This document shows, in pieces, positions 30,290 through 37,628 of a stretch of 64,000 nucleotides of DNA. The translations under genes were made by a program, and so were the position numbers. The first letter of the stretch is position 1; each line of letters starts with the position of its first letter. Under the pieces are notes generated by a model. It was given only the letters and a program-made list of their open reading frames with translations, did not search any database and had not been told where the DNA came from. Location: assembly GCF_007995095.1 (NCBI RefSeq), contig NZ_VOPY01000001.1, positions 769,001 through 833,000 on the forward strand, written 5' to 3'. The stretch is from Flavisphingopyxis soli. GTDB taxonomy: Bacteria > Pseudomonadota > Alphaproteobacteria > Sphingomonadales > Sphingomonadaceae.

Positions 30290-33013
30290 TTAGCCCGATT
30301 CGACGCGAGTCTCCACCGGGCTTGGCGCGAAGGTGCGGACCGCCTCGGCGGCTTCGTCGAGCGTCACGCGGCGGATCGGCGTGCCTTCGGGAAAGGCATT
30401 GAGCAATCGCGACGGCACGGCCGACGACAGCAGGACGAACTGGCCGAAATCGTCGCGGCGACGGATCAGCCGCCCGAACGCCTGCGCCAGGCGCGCGCGG
30501 ATCTGGCGATCGTCATAGTCGCTGCCGTCGGCGGCCAGCTTGCGCGCGGCGTGGAGAACGGTGGGTTTCGACCAGGGGACGCCCTCCATGACGACGAGGC
30601 GCAGCGAATGACCGGGAACGTCGACGCCGTCGCGCAAGGCGTCGGTGCCGAGCAAGGATGCGTGCGGATCGTCGCGAAAGATGTCGACCAACGTGCCGGT
30701 GTCGATCGCATCGACGTGCTGCGCATAGAGCGGCAGGCCTTCGCGCGCGAGCCGGTCGGCGATTCGCGCATGGACGCCGCGCAGGCGCCGGATTGCGGTG
30801 AACAGGCCGAGCGTGCCGCCGCCCGCGGCGAGGATCAGCCGGGCATAGCCGCCGGCCAGCGCGGGCAGGTCGCCGCGCTTGATGTCGGTGACGATCAGGA
30901 CTTCGGAGCGGCGGGCGTAATCGAACGGGCTCGGCGCCTCGAAATGGATCGGCGGCTGGTCGAGATGGACCGCGCCGGTGCGCGCGTCGGCGCCGTCCCA
31001 GCCGCCGCCCGCGCGCAATGTCGCTGAAGTCATCAAGACGCCGTGCGCGGGTTTGAGGACGATTTCGGCAACGGGGCGCGTCGGATCGAGCCAGTGGCGG
31101 TGGATGCCGGCATCCCATTCGCGCCCATCGCTGCGATCGAGCGCGAACCAGTCGACGAAGTCGGGATCGGCAGGGCCGCCAATCCGCGCGACGAGCGCGA
31201 TCCACGACGACAGCGTGTCGATCCGCCAGGCGAGGCTGGCAAGCGCGCCTTCGACGCGGGCGCGCGCCTGCGCATCGAGCCAGTCGGGCGCATCCTCGAT
31301 CACCGCTTCGAGCCGCTTGCCGAGCTGGACCAAGGGACGGTGGATTGCCTCGAGCGCGTTGGCGGCGGTTGCGGCGGCGTCGATCAGGTTGCCGGGGACT
31401 TCGGCGATTTCGGTTTCGAGCCCGTAGCCGGCGTCGGCCTGGCTGCGACTGGCGCTCGCGTCGCGCGCGTAGACGAGGCTGCGAACCTGCGCGAGGAGCG
31501 CCTCGAGCGGGCCGAATGCGGCGTTTTCCTGGAGTCGCTGGAGCCAGCCGTCGCTCGGCAGCGCCTCGGCGGCGGTCACCGCGGCGGCGATCGCGCGCGC
31601 GCCCGCTTCGTCGTAGCTGGCAAGATCGCCGAGCCGCGCGGCGAGACCGCGCCGACGGCCGCGGCTGCGCCCCTCGGGACCGATGACCCAGCGGCGCAGC
31701 TCGATCGCTTCCTGTCCGGTCAATGCGGCGGCGAACATCGAATCGGCGGCGTCGAACAGGTGATGGCCTTCGTCGAAAATCAGCCGCGTCGGGCGCGTCG
31801 CCGCCTCGCGTCCGCGCGCGGCATTGACCATCACGAGCGCGTGGTTGGCAATGACGATATCGGCGTCGACGCTGGCGCGGACACTCTTTTCGATGAAGCA
31901 CTTCCGGTAATGCGGGCAGGCGGCATAGATGCACTCGCCGCGACGGTCGGTCAGCGCGGTCGCGCCGGCGCGGCGGAACAATGTCGGCAGCCAGCCGGGC
32001 AGGTCGCCGCCGACCATGTCGCCGTCGCGGCTATAGGCGGCCCAGCGCGCGACGAGCTGCGCGAGGATCGCGGCGCGCCCGGCAAAGCCGCCCTGCGTCG
32101 CGTCCTCGAGATTGAGCAGGCACAGGTAATTCTCGCGCCCCTTGCGGACAACGACCTTGGCGCGGTGGCTCGCCTCGTCGGGATAGAGGCGGCGCGTTTC
32201 GCGCGCGAGCTGCCGCTGCAGCGCCTTGGTAAAGGTCGACACCCAGTATTGCCCGCCCGAAGCCTCGGCCCAGACCGAGGCGGGAGCGAGATAGCCCAGC
32301 GTCTTGCCGATCCCCGTGCCCGCTTCGGCAAGGACCATATTGGGCTGGTCGCGCGCCTTGCGCGGGGCGAAGACGGCGCTTGTCGCGCGGGCGTAATCCT
32401 GTTGCCCGGTGCGCAGTTCGGCGCTGCTGCCGGTGAGGTCGGTGAGGCGATCGACCGCCGCTTCGGGGGCGGACACGACGGTGCGCGGGGCGGGGCGGGG
32501 AGGTTTTTCTTCCCACTCGGCGAGGCGCGAGAACAGCCAGCGCTCGCCGCGTTCGGGCTTGGCGATGCGCTGCGCGATCTCGGCGCCCCACGGCCAGCGC
32601 AGGCGATAGAGCGATTGCGCCCCGGTCCACGCGCCTTCGCGTTCGGGCCAGTCGGAATCGTCGAGCGTGGCGAGCAGTTTCTGCGCGGCGATGAGATAGA
32701 GCCGCGCCGAGTCGCGGTCCTCGGGCGGCTCGGTGCCGATGCCGAGCGCGCGGGCGAGACCGCCGGGGGTCGGCACCATGAAGCGTGCGGGGTGGATAAA
32801 GGCGAACAGTTCGAGCAGGTCGAGTCCCGACAGTTCGGGATAGCCGAGCCGCTGGCCGGTCAGCGGCGCGTTGAGCAGGATCACCGGCGTTTCGGCGGCG
32901 ATCGCGATCGCTTCGCCCTTGGCGACCTCGCGCACCTCGCCATCGGGCGAGGCGAGCCAGATGCCCGCATGGCTTGCGTGGAGCGCAGGGTAGGCTAGGG
33001 GATGGCTCGTCAC
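30290..33013 (-). CDS. ATP-dependent DNA helicase, DinG/XPD-like superfamily 2
   Basis: 907 aa from a GTG start at 33013, overlapping the 5' side of the divergent lysK region by none (44 bp gap). Walker A AEAGTGIGKT at about residues 229-238, the DEGHH box (LIFDEGHHLFD), and four cysteines between them (NYLCLLN, CIYAACPHYRKC) in the position of the XPD/DinG Fe-S cluster. C-terminal motifs LMTSATLRAG and AFGRLIRRRDD (motif VI) are present. About 200 N-terminal residues before the helicase core show no recognised domain. Such enzymes unwind 5'-3' and help remove DNA structures or R-loops. Confidence 0.87.
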   Translation of the reverse strand: MTSHPLAYPALHASHAGIWLASPDGEVREVAKGEAIAIAAETPVILLNAPLTGQRLGYPELSGLDLLELFAFIHPARFMVPTPGGLARALGIGTEPPEDRDSARLYLIAAQKLLATLDDSDWPEREGAWTGAQSLYRLRWPWGAEIAQRIAKPERGERWLFSRLAEWEEKPPRPAPRTVVSAPEAAVDRLTDLTGSSAELRTGQQDYARATSAVFAPRKARDQPNMVLAEAGTGIGKTLGYLAPASVWAEASGGQYWVSTFTKALQRQLARETRRLYPDEASHRAKVVVRKGRENYLCLLNLEDATQGGFAGRAAILAQLVARWAAYSRDGDMVGGDLPGWLPTLFRRAGATALTDRRGECIYAACPHYRKCFIEKSVRASVDADIVIANHALVMVNAARGREAATRPTRLIFDEGHHLFDAADSMFAAALTGQEAIELRRWVIGPEGRSRGRRRGLAARLGDLASYDEAGARAIAAAVTAAEALPSDGWLQRLQENAAFGPLEALLAQVRSLVYARDASASRSQADAGYGLETEIAEVPGNLIDAAATAANALEAIHRPLVQLGKRLEAVIEDAPDWLDAQARARVEGALASLAWRIDTLSSWIALVARIGGPADPDFVDWFALDRSDGREWDAGIHRHWLDPTRPVAEIVLKPAHGVLMTSATLRAGGGWDGADARTGAVHLDQPPIHFEAPSPFDYARRSEVLIVTDIKRGDLPALAGGYARLILAAGGGTLGLFTAIRRLRGVHARIADRLAREGLPLYAQHVDAIDTGTLVDIFRDDPHASLLGTDALRDGVDVPGHSLRLVVMEGVPWSKPTVLHAARKLAADGSDYDDRQIRARLAQAFGRLIRRRDDFGQFVLLSSAVPSRLLNAFPEGTPIRRVTLDEAAEAVRTFAPSPVETRVESG

Positions 33014-33056
33014 CGCGCTGCCCTCGCAAATGTGGAACGAAAAGGAAACATGTAAA

Positions 33057-34673
33057 GTGACCGACCTTCAGACCGCCGCCCGCAATTCCAAGGCCTGGCC
33101 GTTCGAAGAAGCGCGCCGGATCGCCAAGCGCTATCCCGACGGAAAGACCGGCCCCGATGGCGCCGCGACGCCGGTGATCTTCGAAACGGGCTACGGGCCG
33201 TCGGGCCTGCCGCATATCGGCACGTTCAACGAGGTGCTGCGCACGACGATGGTGCGGCGCGCCTATGAGGCGCTGATCGGGGCCAAGCCAGAAGATAAGG
33301 CGACGCGGCTGATCGCGTTCAGCGACGACATGGACGGCCTGCGCAAGGTTCCCGATAATGTGCCGGGTGGCGCTGCGCTGGCAGAGCATCTCGGCAAGCC
33401 GCTGACGCGCATTCCCGATCCGTTCGGCACGCATGACAGTTTCGCCGCGCACAACAACGCGATGCTGCGTGATTTCCTCGACCGCTACGGCTTCGACTAT
33501 GAGTTCGTCAGCTCGACCGACATGTATGCCTCGGGCGCGTTCGACGAAGGTCTGCGCGGCGTGCTTCGACACTATCAGGGCATCATGGACATCATGCTGC
33601 CGACGCTGCGCGCCGAACGCGCGGCAACCTATTCGCCGGTGCTGCCGATCTCTCCGGTCAGCGGCGTCGTCCTGCAGGTGCCGGTCACGGTGGTCGATGC
33701 CGAGGCGGGGATCGTGCGTTTCGACGATCCCGATGCCGGCACGACCGAACAGTCGATCTTCGGCGGCCAGGCCAAGCTGCAATGGAAGGTCGACTGGGCG
33801 ATGCGCTGGGTCGCGCTCGGTGTTGACTATGAAATGTACGGCAAGGACCTGACCGACAGCGGCATCCAGTCGGGCAAGATTGCCAAGGTGCTCGGCGGGC
33901 GCAAGCCCGAGGGACTGATTTACGAGATGTTCCTCGACGAAAAGGGCGAGAAGATTTCGAAGTCGAAGGGCAATGGCCTCGGCCTCGAAGACTGGCTGAA
34001 GTACGGCAGCCAGGACAGCCTGGCGTTCTACATCTACCGCGATCCCAAGTCGGCCAAGCAGCTCCATGCCGGGCTGATCCCGCGCGCGATCGACGAATAT
34101 CACCAGATGCGCGGCAGCTGGCACGCGCAGGAACTCGACAAGAGGCTCGGCAATCCGGTCCATCACGTCCATTCGGGCGATGTCCCGCCGGCCGACATGC
34201 CGGTGCCGTTCTCGCTGTTGCTCAATCTCGTCGCGGTGATGGGCGAACAGGCCGATAGCGACCAGGTCTGGGCCTATCTCAAGAACTACGCGCCCGATGC
34301 GTCACCGCAGGCACATCCCGAGCTCGACGCGCTGATCGGCCACGCGCTGGCCTATCATCGCGATCACGTCGCGCACGGGCTGGCGAGGCGCAAGCCCGCC
34401 GGCGGAGAAGTCGGCGCGCTCGAGCGGCTCGACAGCGAACTCGCCGGTCTGGGCGACGACGCGAGCGCCGAAGACATCCAGACGATCGTCTACGAGATCG
34501 GCAAGGACGAGGCGTTCGGGTTCGACACCCTGCGCGACTGGTTCAAGGCGCTCTACGAAACGCTGCTCGGATCGAGCCAGGGACCGCGCATGGGCAGCTT
34601 CATCGCCTTGTACGGCATCGCCAATACGCGCAAATTGATCGCGGAGGCACTCACAGCAGCGGAGGCCGCATGA
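33057..34673 (+). CDS. lysK: Lysyl-tRNA synthetase, class I (archaeal type)
   Basis: Charges tRNA-Lys with lysine. 538 aa from GTG 33057 (MTDLQTAARNS), 9-10 nt after AAAGGAAA; the ATG at 33030 is in frame but lies before this ribosome binding site. Class I signatures: HIGH-type SGLPHIGTFNEV near residue 50 and KMSKS-type KISKSKGNG near residue 300. Most bacteria use class II LysS; the class I form occurs in Archaea, spirochaetes and some Alphaproteobacteria including sphingomonads. No class II gene is in this window. First gene of a three-gene ATGA-coupled operon. Confidence 0.95.
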   Translation: MTDLQTAARNSKAWPFEEARRIAKRYPDGKTGPDGAATPVIFETGYGPSGLPHIGTFNEVLRTTMVRRAYEALIGAKPEDKATRLIAFSDDMDGLRKVPDNVPGGAALAEHLGKPLTRIPDPFGTHDSFAAHNNAMLRDFLDRYGFDYEFVSSTDMYASGAFDEGLRGVLRHYQGIMDIMLPTLRAERAATYSPVLPISPVSGVVLQVPVTVVDAEAGIVRFDDPDAGTTEQSIFGGQAKLQWKVDWAMRWVALGVDYEMYGKDLTDSGIQSGKIAKVLGGRKPEGLIYEMFLDEKGEKISKSKGNGLGLEDWLKYGSQDSLAFYIYRDPKSAKQLHAGLIPRAIDEYHQMRGSWHAQELDKRLGNPVHHVHSGDVPPADMPVPFSLLLNLVAVMGEQADSDQVWAYLKNYAPDASPQAHPELDALIGHALAYHRDHVAHGLARRKPAGGEVGALERLDSELAGLGDDASAEDIQTIVYEIGKDEAFGFDTLRDWFKALYETLLGSSQGPRMGSFIALYGIANTRKLIAEALTAAEAA

Positions 34674-35182
34674 CCAAACGCACTGTCGACGAGCTGGCGA
34701 TGGACCTGCTCGGCAAGACGATCGGCGAGCTTGAGGACGAAGAGCGCAAGGTCGTGCAACGCATCCATTCGCACACCGCGATCAGCGAGGATGTTGCCGA
34801 AATCGCCGATGCGGAGGCGAGTTTCGGTGAGCGTCTGTCCGATCGCGTCGCCGCGGTCGGCGGCAGCTGGGGCTTCATCACCGTCTTCGGCCTCGTCCTG
34901 GTTGGCTGGATGGTGCTCAACAGCGAGATTCTCGGCAAGGTCGGGATGGCGTTCGACCCGTATCCGTTCATCTTCCTGAACCTGATGCTGTCGACCGTTG
35001 CGGCGATCCAGGCGCCGATCATCATGATGAGCCAGAACCGTGCATCGGCGAAGGATCGCATTGCCGCGGCGCACGATTACGAGGTCAACCTGCGCGCCGA
35101 GCTCGAGATCATCCGGCTGCACCAGAAGATCGATGCGCTGCTCCAGATCATCGAACAAAACCGCAAAGTGGACACGAAATGA
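34670..35182 (+). CDS. DUF1003 membrane protein
   Basis: 170 aa. A hydrophilic N-terminus with an acidic helix (ELEDEERKVVQRIHSH), two transmembrane helices (SWGFITVFGLVLVGWMVLN and FIFLNLMLSTVAAIQAPIIMMS), and a C-terminal coiled-coil stretch (YEVNLRAELEIIRLHQKIDALLQ; shown here in part). This arrangement defines DUF1003, whose function is unknown. It overlaps both neighbours by 4 bp (ATGA), so it is translated with lysK. Confidence 0.88.
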   Translation: MTKRTVDELAMDLLGKTIGELEDEERKVVQRIHSHTAISEDVAEIADAEASFGERLSDRVAAVGGSWGFITVFGLVLVGWMVLNSEILGKVGMAFDPYPFIFLNLMLSTVAAIQAPIIMMSQNRASAKDRIAAAHDYEVNLRAELEIIRLHQKIDALLQIIEQNRKVDTK

Positions 35183-35658
35183 TCGAGATTTTCACGACCG
35201 GCGGGACGATCGACAAGGTCTATTTCGACGCCCTGTCGGAGTACCAGGTGGGACCGAGCGCGGTTGCCGCGATCCTGCGCGACAACAACGTCCATGCCCC
35301 GCACCGGGTGACGCAGCTGATGCGCAAGGACAGCCTCGAGCTGACCGACGACGATCGCGCCGCGATCTGCCAAGCGGTGGCGGCGAGCGAGGCGGCCCGG
35401 ATCCTCGTCACCCACGGCACCGACACGATGGTCGAGACGGCACGCGCGCTTGCCGGGATCGAGGGCAAGACGGTCGTGCTGACCGGCGCGCTGCAGCCCG
35501 CGACGCTCAAGCACAGCGATGCCGAGTTCAACATCGGCTTCGCGCTCGCCGCGGCGCAGACCTTGTCGCCGGGCGTCTATGTCGCGATGAACGGCCAGGT
35601 CCTCGACCCGTCGCGTACCCGCAAGGATCGCGAGGCGGGGCGCTTCGTCGCCGACTGA
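35179..35658 (+). CDS. Asparaginase N-terminal-domain protein (short form)
   Basis: 159 aa. Contains both catalytic Thr motifs of L-asparaginases: FTTGGTID at residues 5-12 and VTHGTDTM, plus VVLTGALQPA. Full asparaginases have about 330 aa with a second C-terminal domain; that domain is absent and there is no frameshift or stop within a longer frame, so this is a single-domain family rather than a recent truncation. Enzyme activity is uncertain. Last gene of the lysK operon, ATGA-coupled; convergent with the desaturase. Confidence 0.8.
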   Translation: MIEIFTTGGTIDKVYFDALSEYQVGPSAVAAILRDNNVHAPHRVTQLMRKDSLELTDDDRAAICQAVAASEAARILVTHGTDTMVETARALAGIEGKTVVLTGALQPATLKHSDAEFNIGFALAAAQTLSPGVYVAMNGQVLDPSRTRKDREAGRFVAD

Positions 35659-35665
35659 CCGGGCA

Positions 35666-36694
35666 TTACGGGCGCACCACCGAGGCCAGCACCGCACGAT
35701 AGCTGGGCGCGATCGTCATCCTGGCGTGGTGGTCGGCGGCGAGCAGCGCGTGGACGCGGGGCAGCTTGGCGCACGGCACGCCCATGAAGAGGTGGTGCTC
35801 GCTGTGGAAATTGACCCAATAGGGCGCGACCGTCGCGCGCGCGATCATCCCCGCGCGGGTGGTGCGCGCATGGCTGAACGGGTCGCCCGAATCGGTTGGG
35901 GTGCAGGCGTGCTCGGCAATGTTGCGGACGCGCAGGAACAGGGGGAAGGTCGTCGCCAGCGCGACGAACCATAGAACGAACGGCCAGACGCCTCCGGTGA
36001 TCGCGAGCGAGAGGCCCAGCAGTATCGCTTGGACACCGAGGAAGCGCAGCGTCGCCTGGCGAATGAAAAGATTGGCTGTATCGGGCAACGCGGGCTCGTC
36101 GTCGGTGGTCGCAGTCGCATCGGCGGGGGCAGGTGTGTCGCCGTCAAATGCAGTCGCGAATTGCGCCAAGCGTTGCTTTGCAAACGTCCGGCCGGTGAGG
36201 TCGCGGAGGAATTTCCGGCGCAGGCTGGCGCGGGTGACGGGGAAGGGCGCGCTGAGGCCGAGATCGGGGTCGGCCTGCGTCTGCGTATGGCGGTGGTGGA
36301 TCAGGTGGTAGGCGCGGTACGCATGCAGGTCGGTGCCAATCGGAGCGGCGCAGAGCCATTGCCCGATACGGTTGTTCCAGCGCCGGTCCCTGACCAGCAG
36401 CCCGTGCGCGGCGTCGTGCATCAGGATCGCAAGACCGAGCTGACGGCCGCCGATGATCGCGAGGGTCACCGGCGCGGCGATCAGGCCGAACGGCCATGAT
36501 AGCTGCCATAACCAGAGCGTCACCGCGATGCTGGCAAGGATGACGAGCCAGGCGTGCGCGATCAGCCAGATGCCATGCCAGCGCGACACGCGCGTCACCG
36601 CGACCCAGTCCGTCCGCGCGAAGATGTCGAGCGGGCGGACCGTTGCGACCTTGGCGGGTGCGACCCGGATAGCCGCTGCGTGATTCGCGCTCAT
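35666..36694 (-). CDS. Membrane fatty acid desaturase
   Basis: 342 aa. Three His boxes: HDAAH at about 93-97, HLIHHRH at 130-136 and HSEHH at 297-301, which bind the di-iron centre. Four to six membrane helices. The boxes match the acyl-lipid desaturase family of bacteria; beta-carotene ketolase or hydroxylase types have other spacing. Start ATG 36694 (MSANHAAAIRV) is chosen; the frame is open further to 36874 but the upstream part is basic, non-hydrophobic and family-atypical. Confidence 0.85.
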   Translation of the reverse strand: MSANHAAAIRVAPAKVATVRPLDIFARTDWVAVTRVSRWHGIWLIAHAWLVILASIAVTLWLWQLSWPFGLIAAPVTLAIIGGRQLGLAILMHDAAHGLLVRDRRWNNRIGQWLCAAPIGTDLHAYRAYHLIHHRHTQTQADPDLGLSAPFPVTRASLRRKFLRDLTGRTFAKQRLAQFATAFDGDTPAPADATATTDDEPALPDTANLFIRQATLRFLGVQAILLGLSLAITGGVWPFVLWFVALATTFPLFLRVRNIAEHACTPTDSGDPFSHARTTRAGMIARATVAPYWVNFHSEHHLFMGVPCAKLPRVHALLAADHHARMTIAPSYRAVLASVVRP

Positions 36695-36849
36695 GACGGC
36701 CGACCCGTCCAAGGCCGCAGAAGTCCCGGCAAGTTCACGCGCTTCACACCGTCCAGGGACGGGTTCACGGGTGTGACCCTGAGCGTGACTTTTGCCGTGT
36801 TGGCGAGCGCGGTGAGCATCTGGCACGGCGAGGCGGTAACGACGATCAT
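36691..36849 (-). CDS. Doubtful 52-aa reading frame overlapping the desaturase start
   Basis: An ATG at 36849 opens a frame of 52 codons (MIVVTASPCQMLTALANTAK...) whose TGA overlaps the desaturase ATG as ATGA, as a coupled leader gene would. There is no convincing ribosome binding site and no family recognised. The rest of the 203-bp gap between the desaturase and the next gene shows nothing else. Listed because of the overlap only. Confidence 0.25.
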   Translation of the reverse strand: MIVVTASPCQMLTALANTAKVTLRVTPVNPSLDGVKRVNLPGLLRPWTGRPS

Positions 36850-36897
36850 GGGCGCATCGTACAGATCGCGCCAAGTGTAGGAAAGCGCTTAGCGCGA

Positions 36898-37122
36898 TCA
36901 GCCCTGGTCGGCACTCTGGACCGGATCGTTCGGCTGCTTGCCGCCGTCGGTGCGCGTGTCGCCGGGGTTGCCACGCGGCGCATCGGTCGGCGATTTGCCC
37001 GTCGCGTTGGCATCGCTGCCCTTCTGCGAATCGACCTGCTTCTGTTGCGAGGGCGCGCCGGTGCTCGAGATGCTCGGGCCGCCGGTGCGGGCGCTGGCGG
37101 GATTGGAGTTGGTGTTGGCCAT
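36898..37122 (-). CDS. Small disordered hypothetical protein, 74 aa
   Basis: Starts MANTNSNPASARTGG and is entirely hydrophilic, rich in Ser, Gly, Pro, Gln and Asp, without hydrophobic segments. No family recognised; such Gly/Asn-rich small proteins are frequent in sphingomonads and are often stress induced. Ribosome binding site is weak (CATCCCT). The repeat-containing gap to the next small gene is 135 bp. Confidence 0.5.
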   Translation of the reverse strand: MANTNSNPASARTGGPSISSTGAPSQQKQVDSQKGSDANATGKSPTDAPRGNPGDTRTDGGKQPNDPVQSADQG

Positions 37123-37174
37123 GATAGGGATGCTTCCGGTTGGGGGTGGGTGTGGATTGGTGGGGGCGACTGGC

Positions 37175-37253
37175 GCGGCCCCCTCTCCGGGCTTCGCTAG
37201 GCGCTCGCGCGCCAAGCTACGCCATCCTCTCCCCCTGAAGAGGGAGAGGACCT
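37175..37253. repeat. Intergenic GC-rich hairpin repeat, copy A
   Basis: Contains CCTCTCCCCCTGAAGAGGGAGAGG (read as CCTCTCCC / GGGAGAGG arms around a short loop) preceded by a segment rich in GGCTTCGCTAGGCGC. The arms and the TTCGC-containing upstream part resemble the segment at 37541-37622. It lies between the two small hydrophilic genes and holds no gene. Confidence 0.5.
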
Positions 37254-37257
37254 CGGT

Positions 37258-37455
37258 TCAGCTGCGCCGGCCGTCGGGTTCCCTGGCGACGCCCTTGAAC
37301 GGTTCAGTGTCGGACTTGGTGTCCATGAACGCGCCATTGCCGGGGCTGCCGGGATCGCGGTTGCGCTTGGTATAGTGGCCCGTCGCGGGGTTCCTGACCT
37401 GGGTGCGGCCCGCGACCGAACCGGTGCGGTGGCCGTCGCCGCTGTTCGTCGCCAT
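37258..37455 (-). CDS. Small hydrophilic protein, 65 aa, behind an EcfG promoter
   Basis: Starts MATNSGDGHRTGSVAGRTQV with ribosome binding site GAGGAGA 8-9 nt upstream. Contains NPATGHYTKRN and a polar C-terminus EPFKGVAREPDGRRS; no cysteines, no membrane segment. I do not recognise a characterised family. A perfect GGAAC-N17-CGTT promoter about 50 bp upstream makes it a likely member of the general stress regulon. Confidence 0.65.
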   Translation of the reverse strand: MATNSGDGHRTGSVAGRTQVRNPATGHYTKRNRDPGSPGNGAFMDTKSDTEPFKGVAREPDGRRS

Positions 37456-37506
37456 GACGTGTCTCCTCGTTCGTGCGGCGCGCGGAGGCGGCGCCTTCGC
37501 AACACT

Positions 37507-37532
37507 AACGCACGGAGGATTCACGATGTTCC
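37507..37532 (-). promoter_or_regulatory. EcfG-type general stress promoter
   Basis: On the minus strand GGAAC (37532-37528), exactly 17 nt, then CGTT (37510-37507): a full match to the alphaproteobacterial EcfG consensus. The leader to the ATG at 37455 is about 45 nt, the same geometry as at the CsbD gene (19448-19473). Confidence 0.7.
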
Positions 37533-37540
37533 AATGGGCG

Positions 37541-37622
37541 ACGCGCTCGGCGCCCCCTCTGCGCTGCGACCAAGGGGCTTCGCCCTCAAGTTTCGCTGCC
37601 TCTCCCCCGAAGGGGAGAGGGT
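37541..37622. repeat. Intergenic GC-rich hairpin repeat, copy B
   Basis: Ends in CCTCTCCCCC GAA GGGGAGAGG, a hairpin with 9-10 bp arms, preceded by AAGGGGCTTCGCCCT, a second small hairpin. Related to copy A at 37175-37253. The hairpin abuts the stop of the DUF885 gene (37629), where it could serve as a weak terminator. Confidence 0.5.
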
Positions 37623-37628
37623 TTGGAA

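Noticed and set aside
31043-32998. Open frame of 651 codons on the plus strand opposite the helicase
   Set aside because: Antisense shadow: low-complexity, Arg/Ala/Glu-rich, while the minus strand has complete helicase motifs.
32031-34172. Open frame of 713 codons on the minus strand covering parts of the helicase and lysK
   Set aside because: It spans two well supported genes in the wrong frame or strand and has no recognisable domain.
36695-36874. N-terminal extension of the desaturase to 36874
   Set aside because: Basic, non-hydrophobic and unlike the family; the ATG at 36694 fits the usual N-terminus.
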